From Asparagopsis taxiformis (taxonomy: Eukaryota > Rhodophyta > Florideophyceae > Bonnemaisoniales > Bonnemaisoniaceae): a stretch of 64,000 nucleotides of DNA. Both the position numbers and the translations under genes were made by a program. Every line of letters starts with the position of its first letter. Position 1 is the stretch's first letter. The DNA lies in NCBI GenBank assembly GCA_030407315.1, contig JALQPE010003075.1, positions 1 to 64,000 on the forward strand, written 5' to 3'. The notes below the pieces were generated by a model. That model had not been told where the DNA came from. It worked only from the letters and a program-made list of their open reading frames with translations, and searched no databases. This document shows positions 34,159-43,028 of the stretch, one piece after another.

Positions 34159-34624
34159 TGTTGTAGATTCGATCACATGATTGTTTAGTTGGTTGGTGAT
34201 AGTGGACCAGTTGGACAGTTTTCTGGAATGATTGTGGATTCATATACTGTGCCTGATTGGAAAGAGCCAGGAGCAAATCGGCTGGTGTGGTCTAGTGGTC
34301 AAGAACGCAGTCTGAGGTGCGAAGCGTCGTGAGTTCGAGGCCCGTTGTGTGAAATCATATTTTGCAATTTTTGCATTTGCACCATTTCCACGTGTGGTTT
34401 TCAGAAATTATGGAATATATTTCTGGAAACTTGATCTAATCGCTCACCGCCGCCGCCGCTGCAGATCTGATCTGAGTACAGGCAGAGAGCCGTTGAGGAA
34501 GAAATCCCACGCACCGAGTACCGTATAAAAGGGACTATCACAGACCAGCAGCTAGAGAATTTAGTCATCCAACACTTCAACCACTTTCCCTCTCTCATCT
34601 CAGTAAAATCAACCACCTCTAAGA
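34159..34624 (+). repeat. Copia 5' LTR
   Basis: It starts TGTTGTAGATTCG and ends CCTCTAAGA. A TATA box (TATAAAAGGG) is near 34525. A tRNA-like segment lies inside at 34281-34352. Confidence 0.92.
34281..34352 (+). other. tRNA-like segment with pol III A and B boxes inside the copia LTR
   Basis: An A box TGGTCTAGTGG is at 34288-34298 and a B box GAGTTCGAGGC at 34331-34341, 43 nt apart start to start. The preceding GCTGGTG fits an acceptor strand position. The T-stem does not pair properly, so this is tRNA-derived rather than a tRNA gene. An identical copy is in the 3' LTR (A box 39795-39805, B box 39838-39848). Confidence 0.7.
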
Positions 34625-34639
34625 GGTTATGGGCCCAGC
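34625..34639 (+). promoter_or_regulatory. Copia primer binding site, internal initiator tRNA-Met type
   Basis: GGTTATGGGCCCAGC starts directly after the LTR. It is complementary to the anticodon stem-loop (CAU anticodon) of eukaryotic initiator tRNA-Met, as in Drosophila copia, where a cleaved half-tRNA primes reverse transcription. Confidence 0.85.
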
Positions 34640-34734
34640 CCTACGCTAACCCTTCTTTTTTTTACCCTGAGGCACTTTGGAACAGCTTTGACAGCTTTGT
34701 GGAATCTCTGAGGGAGTAAATCTTGGAAACGGTG

Positions 34735-35428
34735 ATGACTGGTAAGTTCTGAACTTCTGAGTGTCTATTGCCTTCACAACTAAGAGATTCTCTTTGCACG
34801 TTTTGGTGGTTCTGTTGAACATTAATTCCTTAACCTGTTACTGACGATCTCTTATACTCGTGTGTACCAATATTGTTTTTTTTTGGTTGTGTTAGTTCTA
34901 GACAACGCACTTGTACCTTATAGGTGCGGTGCGACAGCAAGCACTGCTGTTACGGAAGATTATAATACTTACAAAGTTACTGTCGAAGAGCCCGACAGTA
35001 TAGCAAAACTCCCAATACCTTTCAAGACTGGGCTTCGTTCTGCGCCAGCACCGGCAACTCCTTATCGCATCCCTCGGCTTGCTCTGCCGAAAGCACCGTC
35101 GGCACCGAAAGTGCATCGCCTCTCCAACAAAAAAGGCGCGGTCCTAGCGGACAAACAGGCCAAAAAGGACCACAAGGCCAAACAAAAGAAAAAGAACGTT
35201 CCACGCCATAAACGTTTTTGTAAGGTCTGCCAGGTCAGTTGCAATAGTGCCAAGGTATTTTACGACCATACTAAGTCCAAAGGACATCGTATTAGAGTAG
35301 AGAATAAGAAGTGCACCCCTCACTGTAACATCTGCAATAGAACCTTCGAGTCTCACGAACACTTAAGTCGCCACCGCAACGGTGCTGCACATCTCAAGGT
35401 TGTACTCAGGTCAAATTCAGATAATTAG
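34735..35428 (+). CDS. Copia ORF0: spliced ORF with two U1-type C2H2 zinc fingers
   Basis: The body of the ORF has no good ATG, but ATGACTG at 34735-34741 is followed by a donor GTAAGT. An acceptor TTTTTTTTGGTTGTGTTAG ends at 34895. Splicing 34742-34895 (154 nt) gives an in-frame protein of 179 residues beginning MTVLDNALVPYRCG. A proline-rich and then lysine-rich middle (KQAKKDHKAKQKKKN) precedes finger 1 (CKVCQVSCNSAKVFYDH, then TKSKGH) and finger 2 (CNICNRTFESHEHLSRH, then RNGAAH), both CX2CX12HX5H. This finger type binds RNA or double-stranded RNA in other proteins. The stop lies 43 nt before the gag-pol ATG, the same spacing as in chromovirus E. The function is unknown. Confidence 0.8.
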
Positions 35429-35471
35429 CACCTTCTTGTCCTCATTAAAACTACTCTCTCTCCCTTTCGCA

Positions 35472-38400
35472 ATGGATGACTCCTTCGGCTCAACAAAAAT
35501 TGAGAAGTTAACCGATAGTAACTTCCATGCTTGGAAGCAGAAGATACAGTTGCTCCTTTCCCTCCGGGACCTGGATCAGTACATTGAAGACGATCCCCCT
35601 GCTGACGATGACGAACGAAAGGTTTGGATCCGGGGTGACAGGAAAGCGAAAGCTATCATTGGACTGTCGCTATCCGACCAGCATCTCGATCACGTCCAAG
35701 AGGTCACAAGCGCCAAGGAGATGTGGCAAACCATTATGAATGTCTTTGAGAGACGCACTCTTCTCAACCGTCTGGCTGCTAGACGTCGCTTCTACACCGC
35801 CAGTATGGGTGAGAGTGAACAAGTCCTGTCTTTCATTAACCGCGTTCGGCAGCTAGCCTCAACACTGAAGTCAATGGACGTGGCCATAGACGATGGAGAG
35901 ATGGCCATGGCCGTCCTCAACGGGCTCCCACCGAGATTCGAAAACCTCATTGTAGCTCTCGATGCGCTGGGTACCGAAGATCGCATGTTTACGCTGGACT
36001 TCGTGAAGAGCCGCCTACTCCAAGAGGAGCAAAGAGCATCGATGCGCGGAGCCGGAAACATAAACAAGACAGACTCATCAGCTCTCTTGAACGTGGACCA
36101 CGACTCAGCTGCAGGATATCGGAGGTCTGGCGAAAACTCTTTCAATACTCGGAAATGCACCCATTGCGGTCGAGATGGACACACAGTATCTCACTGTTGG
36201 GGGAAGAATCCAAGCTGGTGTCGTAATCCTCCACCCCCGTTCCCCCGCTCCAGCAATCGCCCGAGACCCGGACCCCACCAAGGACCAGGGTCACAATCTT
36301 CGAGGCCAACGGTTCTGGCTGGCGAGGTCAACATTCCGCAACCGAACATTCAAGAGGATGATGAGTACGTTTGTCTCATGTCACATGCACACAATAAAAG
36401 CTCCCCTCGTCGTGCAGACACCTGGATTGTGGATTCCGGGTGTATATCACATTTAACTTTTGACCGAACTGCATTCACTACTTACACACCCGAGAGGAGA
36501 GCCAACGTTGAAATGGGAAACAAGGCTTGCGCCACTGTCGTGGGATCCGGAGATGTATTAATAGACGTCCTATGTGAAGGACGCACCAGGAAGTGCATGC
36601 TAAAGAATGTCCTTCATGTTCCCAATTTTGAGTACTCTCTAATATCTGTGAGCAAAATGGATGCCCTTGGGATAACTACTACCTTCAAAAATAACCTAGG
36701 CATTATCTCAAAAGACGGGAGCACCATTGCAACTGCCACACAGCACAATTCTCTCTATGTACTTGATACGCCCTCTATGGCAAGTCCGGAAAAAGCAAAC
36801 GTTGTCACCCTGCATAGGTGGCACGAGAGGATGGCTCACGCACACTTCAAGGGACTGCAGGCCATGGTACGCAATAAAGTGGTCGACGGGATGGATGTCA
36901 AGGGAACGTCGAGTGACGACACTTGCGCATCCTGTGTCAATGGCAAAGCCCGTCGAACACCCATACCCAAACTCCGAGAAAGTGGGCGTGCAAAACATCT
37001 CCTCGGTCTAGTCCACTCCGATGTTTGCGGTCCTTTGCAAGTTGAGTCACTAGGAGGCTCAAGGTATTTCGTGACTTTCATTGATGACCACTCTAAGTGG
37101 GTCACCATCTACACCATGAAACATAAATCCGAAGTGTTCAAATACTATAAAATATTCGAGAGCATGGCCGAGACCAAAACAGGGTGCCGTATCCGAGTCC
37201 TGCGCAGTGATCGAGGGGGAGAGTACATTTCTTCGGACTTTTCCGCTCACCTCCAGGACAAAGGTACGCATCACGAGTTCAGTACCGCATACACACCTCA
37301 GCAAAATGGTGTTGCAGAGCGAATGAATCGAACTCTCCTAGAACTTGTACGTTCGATGCTAGCCCATCGAAATGTTGATAACTCGTTTTGGGCAGAAGCA
37401 TTGAACACAGCTGTGTATATTCGAAACAGAGTTACTTCACGATCTCTACCTGCGAACATCACACCACACCACATTTGGAAAGGTCGAGCCCCGAGTGTGA
37501 AACATCTCCGCGTGTTTGGGTGTCTCTGTTGGTATGTTCTGAACACCGATATTCAGAAACTGGACTCCCGGAGTAAGCGCGCAATGATGATCGGGTATTC
37601 ACAAGCTAGCAAGGCGTACAAACTGTGGGATACCGAGGAGTGCAAAATAATAATCTCTCGAGACGTGGTTTTCGAAGAATCGAAAGGATGTAATGACATC
37701 GGCCGAACCGCACAGGAGACAATCCATTACGATTCCCGAGATGTTCCCGCTTCTTCTTCCACAACATACCAGGTGGTCGAAACAGAAGACATTCGAGCCG
37801 AGTCCGAGCAACCTTGGGACCGAGGCGCAGCGCCGGTAAATACAGGTGGGGCAAATGAAACCATGTCGATCGGGCCATCAAACGATATGGAAAACGATAT
37901 TCAACGAGATGAAGATACGAGTGACAATGAAGAAGAAGTGCAGAACACCGAGCCGGCACCGATTGGACCCCGGAGATCCTCTCGACCCCGCAAACAAACG
38001 GGGTTCTGGTGGAAAGCGTACCTTACGCTAGACTGCTCTCCCATCGCTGAAGGGATATCAGCTGAGGTCCCTCTAACATACCGTGACGCCATGTCAGGTC
38101 CAGATGTCGAGTTCTGGAAGATCGGGATAGAAAACGAGATCCATTCCCAATACAAGAACAACACTTGGTCTCTTGTTCCCCGTAGCGAAGCTTCGAATAT
38201 CCTCACCTCAAGGTGGGTCTTCAAAGTCAAAGACGTGTTGAACGACCATGGGGACGTGACTCATCAGCCAAAAGCTCGCCTGGTGGCCCGAGGATTTCAA
38301 CAGATCCAAGGAGTTGACTACGGCGAGACATTCGCCCCAGTAGTGAAGCTCACATCTGTCCGACTTCTTCTGAGTACTGTGGCTCATTTGAATCTCGAAT

Positions 38401-39639
38401 TGCACCAAATGGATGTCTTGACTGCATTCTTGAATGGTGAAGTAGATGAAGACATATACATGGAACAGCCAGATGGCTGTCACGATGAAAAGAAGAAGGA
38501 CCATGTATGCAAGTTGAACAAATCACTGTATGGTCTGAAGCAGTCTCCGAGGCAGTGGCACGCTAAGATTGACTCGTTCTTGATCGACTTCTTGAAGTTC
38601 TTCAGCAGCCCGAACGACCCCTGCATGTATGTCAAGTATGAAGGCAACAAGCAAATGATCATCGCGCTATATGTTGATGATCTGCTCATTGCAGGAAACT
38701 GTACCTCTTCCATTACATGGATCAAGGGGGAGTTGAACAAACGCTTCGAAATGAAGGACCTCGGGGAAGCTCGTCTGTGTCTCGGACTTGAGATTTCTCG
38801 CGATCGGGCAAATCGTATTTTGAGAATTGGACAAAGCAAGTATGCCCGTTCAATACTAGAACGCCTTGGTATGGCAGATTCGCTGACCTGTTCCAACTCC
38901 CATGGAGTTATCTCGTTCCGACACGCCACGTCTAGATGCCTACTCAACTAACGAGTCTCCACTGACTGAGGCTCCGTACAGACAGGCCATCGGAAGCCTC
39001 ATGTATCTGATGATAGCAACTCGCCCCGATCTGGCCTACTGTGTAGGTCGACTTTCTCAATTCTGTCAAGATCCGCAGGAGATACACTGGCAGGCAGTGA
39101 AGCGAGTACTTCGCTACTTAGCTGGTACAATCTCCATGTGCATAGAGTACAAAGGCAAGGGTGACTTATCCCTAGTAGGGCATAGTGACTCCGATTGGGG
39201 TGGAGACTTGACAGACAGGAAGTCAACGAGCGGATTCGTCTTCCTGATGGGAGGAGGTGCAGTGAGTTGGTCCTCCCGCAAGCAGACCGTGGTTGCGGCC
39301 TCTACTTGTGAATCCGAGTATATATCACTGTGCATGTGTACCAAGGAGGCTATATGGCTCGGCCGTCTCTTCGCAGACATGCAAGGAAAGAAAAGTGTTC
39401 GCAGCATATTGTTGCACACAGATAACAAGTCGACGATCGCACTAGCTCATAGCGAGTCTATGAACCGCAGGAACAAGCACATCGACATTGCGTACCACTT
39501 CGTCCGGGATGCAATACAGCAGAAAAAGGTGTCCCTGAAATATGAGCCAACTACAGAGATGCCAGCGGACATGTTGACAAAGCCGTTGGGGCGTGTCTTG
39601 TTCCAGAAGTTCGTGGGGCTTTGCGGGCTACACAACTAA
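35472..39639 (+). pseudogene. gag-pol: Copia gag-pol polyprotein, one frameshift
   Basis: ATG at 35472 (MDDSFGSTKIEKLTDSNFHA). Gag has a UBN2-type domain (FHAWKQKIQLLL to ERRTLLNRLAARRRF) and a zinc knuckle CTHCGRDGHTVSHC. The protease has WIVDSGCISHLTFD (DSG active site). Integrase has H-H-C-C (HRWHERMAHAHF, CASCVNGKA) and catalytic residues in LVHSDVCGPL, RSDRGGEYIS and QQNGVAERMNRTL. RT shows HQMDVLTAFLNGEV and catalytic ALYVDDLLIAG. A frameshift near 38890 moves the frame to RNase H (GHSDSDWGGD, CESEYISL, HTDNKSTIALAH, HIDIAYHFVRD), ending at 39639. All active sites are present, so one indel separates this copy from a full polyprotein. Confidence 0.93.
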
Positions 39640-39656
39640 AAGTAGACCATGTAATC

Positions 39657-39665
39657 GAGGGGGAG
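39657..39665 (+). promoter_or_regulatory. Copia polypurine tract
   Basis: GAGGGGGAG lies directly before the 3' LTR start TGTTGTAG at 39666. Confidence 0.85.
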
Positions 39666-40130
39666 TGTTGTAGATTCGATCACATGATTGTTTAGTTGGT
39701 TGGTGATAGTGGACCAGTTGGACAGTTTTCTGGAATGATTGTGGATTCATATACTGTGCCTGATTGGAAAGAGCCAGGAGCAAATCGGCTGGTGTGGTCT
39801 AGTGGTCAAGAACGCAGTCTGAGGTGCGAAGCGTCGTGAGTTCGAGGCCCGTTGTGTGAAATCATATTTTGCAATTTTTGCATTTGCACCATTTCCACGT
39901 GTGGTTTTCAGAAATTATGGAATATATTTCTGGAAACTTGATCTAATCGCTCACCGCCGCCGCCGCTGCAGATCTGATCTGAGTACAGACAGAGAGCCGT
40001 TGAGGAAGAAATCCCACGCACCGAGTTCCCTATAAAAGGGACTATCGCAGACCAGCAGCTAGAGAATTTAGTCATCCAACACTTCAACCACTTCCCTCTC
40101 TCATCTCAGTAAAATCAACCACCTCTAAGA
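39666..40130 (+). repeat. Copia 3' LTR
   Basis: It is 465 bp, about 99 percent identical to the 5' LTR, and carries the second tRNA-like segment. It abuts the AGTGC duplication. Confidence 0.92.
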
Positions 40131-40904
40131 AGTGCCCGTGAAATTCTCTCCTTGCATCGAATGGCGCACCATCTTCGTGGTGTTAGCCAATTCGCTCGCG
40201 ATTTCCCGATTAAACGCGCGGTCCGTATTTCGCAAGCGATACGTGCGGTACGAAAGCGCGCGCGTGAACAGCTCGTTCAGCGGCTGGATCTCTACCAGCC
40301 CGGGGTGCGCGGGTCCGTCGTCGCTATTCGAGCGCGGGTGATCAACGAATGACAGGTCCTGGCGCGCCAGTTCCAGCCATCCTTCGGGATCCGCGTTACG
40401 CGCGTAGTTCGTAGGGGTCGCGCGCGCTGCGGTTCGCGTTCGGTTTTCGCGCGCAGCGACGTTCGCGCGGTCGGTGTTGTGCTCCTCGCGGGAGTCCATC
40501 GTAGTGACCATTAGGTTGTGGACTTGCGCCCTCATCTGAGCCGTCAATCCACGTGATTGGCCCTTGATGGCGCGGTCCACGGCCGCTCGGACTTCTGCCT
40601 GGAGCATGCATTGGAACGTAGGGTCGTCCACTACTTGTCGAACCAAGCTCGGAAGCGTTGCGGACGGCGTAGCGTGCACGTCGGAAACGCGGAACTCGGC
40701 TTCGCGCTTCGTTGCGGCGCCATCTTCGGACGTTTGCGCGTCGTCGTCAATGCTCGCGAGCGCTTGCGTCGGTAGCGGCGGCCACGGGGAAGCGGTAGGG
40801 TCAGGGATGTGTGAAGCGACCAGTGCGTCGACTGCGTGCGTTTGCGACACGACTGGCGGCGGTTCGGTCGGCGCGTTCGATCGCTCGCGCGTAGGGGGAT
40901 CCAT
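40131..40904 (-). pseudogene. gag: Gypsy B gag, N-terminal part (upstream of copia)
   Basis: ATG at 40904 (MDPPTRERSNAPTEPPPV). A proline-rich start is followed by a charged helical region (QCMLQAEVRAAVDRAIKGQS) and WLELARQDLSFVDHPRSN. The frame reaches the copia target duplication at NFTGT and continues at 34158. Confidence 0.85.
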
Positions 40905-41479
40905 CGGCGCGGTCGCGTTCGATCGTCGCCTAGGGAAAAGGGAAAAAGGGATGATGGGAAGGGAGAAAGGGGAATTCGGCGCGCGTCAAAATCTCGCGTC
41001 GGCGCGTCGAAAAATTGGCAAGTAAAAAGGGAAGCGCTTCCCGAAAATTGTCTGCGTATCGGGCGCGCGTAGTAGGGGTGAGGGGGACGAGTTCGCTCGC
41101 AGGAGGGCTTCTTCCTCGCTCGGAACGAGCAAAGACGGGTCTCGATCGTCCGCGAACCCAATATTTTCGGCACCGCCGAACCCGCGTTAGGGTTGCGAAC
41201 TAGCGCGCGCACGCGCTGCGTCGTCGATCGCGTCGTTCCGCGCTGCGAATCGTCGTAGTAGAGGTAGGGTAGTTATACAAACCAGAGAGGCTATAGCACC
41301 GCTTCCGGGATAGCGATACGCGCGCACGCGTCAATCGCCCTCGCTGTCGCGCACGACGAACGGAGAAAGGGAAAGTTAGAGTAAGCGATAGGTTTGGCGT
41401 CCCGTGTTCCCCAAGCGGAGTTTCTGTTCTTCGCTGAGTTCGCACGTCGGTTCGCGCAATTCTAGGTCAAGAGACCAGT
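40905..41479 (-). promoter_or_regulatory. Gypsy B 5' leader with primer binding site
   Basis: The primer site TGGTCTCTTGACCTAGA (reverse strand, 41477-41461) is 2 nt inside the LTR. It nearly matches the site of gypsy C, so the two share a tRNA primer. The rest is untranslated leader with no clear ORF. Confidence 0.75.
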
Positions 41480-42288
41480 TGTAGGACCAGCCGGGATGGC
41501 AGTCACTAAGAGAGTTCTAGAATCACTTGCCTTGTCAGGGCGTGTTGAACCGTAACGCGCTCGTGAACTTGCGTTTCGCACGTCGCGCGGTCGCGGAGGC
41601 GATCGGGTGGTACAACGGCGGAACGCGCAGGGTCGATCGCAACACGGGATTCGCGGGCCGGCGCAAGCCGTGATCTCAGGGTGAGATCACCGAGTAAACT
41701 CGAGCTCAACACGATCCACGCAAGGGTCGTAAATCCCTGGCCTAGCGGTATGCGACGCAACGCGCGGTCTCGCGGTGCGACGCAATTCGACGGTCGGTAA
41801 ACGCGGCGCGCGCGCACGTACGTCTGCGATCGTGAGCAATCCGCACGCAACGTCGTAACGCAATCGGTCCTCGCGACGCGCTCCACGCTTAACTCGTAGC
41901 TGCGAAAGTGCTGACTGTTTATTGGTAGGGTGCGGAGCCATGCGACCACTAATAGCTAACTTACTTGGGACAGACTGTCCTTGTGTGGCCGGCCTGCGGC
42001 GGCCGCACGCTCGCACGCAAAAAGGGAAATATTTTGGGAAAAAGCTTTCGTCATAAAAAACCCAAAAAAGGGAAAATAAAGGGAAATTCGCGGAAATCGC
42101 TACACGTGGCGCGGCTCGCGGTTTCGTGGCAACGTACGCGCGCACGCGCTCGCATTGACGCTCCGTGACACGTAATCAAGACGCCACGCGTACGCTCGCT
42201 TACTAAACTAACTCAAACGGATGCTTGCGGACTAACGTAAACGCGCGCGCTCGCATCGATTCCATCGACCAACTTAAATTGCACCACA
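41480..42288 (-). repeat. Gypsy B 5' LTR
   Basis: Full 809-bp LTR, TGTAGGACC to TTGCACCACA on the forward strand, followed by the GTGAT duplication. It is GC-rich and full of CGCG and GCGC motifs. Confidence 0.9.
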
Positions 42289-42293
42289 GTGAT

Positions 42294-42984
42294 TCCGTAA
42301 CTAACACACCGAGTATCGGTCCGAGACGAACCGTCTTTGAGGAGGGGTCCCAGGCGGACATACGTCGTAATAACGACGCTGCTTCACAGCCAATGTCCAC
42401 TCAAATTGACCTCGCCGAGGATGAAACTCTTGACACAATGCAGCAACCTGCTTCCCAAGACGCGCGTCTTGGGAAGCAGGTTCCGTAGGCGGGAGAACGT
42501 CTTGTTGGCGCCAACAAGACGTTCTCCCGGCTACGCCGATCAACCCAGAAGGCACCAACCAGAACAAGTCCAGAGAAGAATAGTCGCTCTCGTCGACAAA
42601 CAAGAATAAGCCGACCACACGGCATGGAAATATCCCAAGAAGCCACTTCGGCTGAGCCGATAAACCCTGCGGGTGACACGGCCAACACCGGAAGCAGACG
42701 ACGCTCGTCGAGCCAAGAGGTTATACCCGAACCGGGAACTGTCTCCCAGAACCTGGAACCACCTGAGGGATAGGAATTCGCCATAGACGACTTGATCGAT
42801 TATGTCGTCGACGACGATCAGGAGGAATGGTTCCTCGTGAAGTGGTACGGGTACCGTGACCCTACGTGGACGCAATGGCACAACGTGCCAGACGAGCAAA
42901 TATCTCGGTACTTCCGGAAAGTTGACCGCCAAGCGGGTAAGAAAACGTCTAAACGACGAACGGCCAAAAGGCGTGGTAAGTAGA
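42294..42984 (+). pseudogene. pol: Gypsy A pol C-terminus with chromodomain
   Basis: The frame continues from 29367 (SVTNTPSIGPRRTVFEEG) to a TAG at 42486-42488, inside a pair of palindromes. After further decay, including a TAG just before EFAIDDLIDYVV, a chromodomain is readable: IDYVVDDDQEEWFLVKWYGY, RDPTWTQWHNVPDEQIS. It ends in a basic tail (KKTSKRRTAKRRGK) at 42984. A chromodomain far downstream of the GPY/F region would steer integration to marked chromatin. Confidence 0.8.
42445..42535. repeat. Two adjacent near-perfect palindromes in gypsy A pol
   Basis: 42445-42482 is a perfect 38-bp palindrome (arm AACCTGCTTCCCAAGACGC). 42484-42535 is a 52-bp palindrome with one mismatched pair (arm includes GGGAGAACGTCTTGTTGGC). 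They are separated by one base and have no loop. Confidence 0.9.
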
Positions 42985-43028
42985 AACGGCAGAGCTGCCC
43001 CACAGCGAAGCTGTTGTACGCAAGAGCG

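Larger units (their letters stand above)
34159..40130 (+). mobile_element. Ty1/copia element, nearly intact, inserted in gypsy B gag
   Basis: LTRs lie at 34159-34624 and 39666-40130. The duplication AGTGC is at 34154-34158 and 40131-40135, and removing the element restores the gypsy B gag frame (NFTGT then DGIAVLSF). The LTRs differ by about four substitutions and one base indel, so the insertion is recent. The order is LTR, initiator-tRNA primer site, spliced zinc-finger ORF0, gag-pol (gag, protease, integrase, RT, RNase H), polypurine tract and LTR. The LTR starts TG but ends GA rather than CA. Confidence 0.93.
29368..42288 (-). mobile_element. Gypsy B, Ty3/gypsy element in gypsy A, itself split by copia
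   Basis: Target duplication GTGAT lies at 29363-29367 and 42289-42293. Removing B and one copy restores the gypsy A frame (EGD then SVTNTPSIGP). The 5' LTR is 41480-42288 (TGTAGG..CCACA on the forward strand). The 3' LTR, 29368-30167, lacks 9 bp at its inner edge. A deletion joins the pol just after RNase H to this LTR, removing integrase and the polypurine tract. LTRs differ at about three sites in 800 bp, so the insertion is young. Confidence 0.9.

Noticed and set aside
34281..34352. A functional tRNA gene
   Set aside because: A and B boxes are good, but the T-stem and anticodon stem do not pair properly and the segment lies wholly inside an LTR.
36836..37304. Reverse-strand ORFs within the copia element
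   Set aside because: They are mirror frames of the integrase coding sequence.
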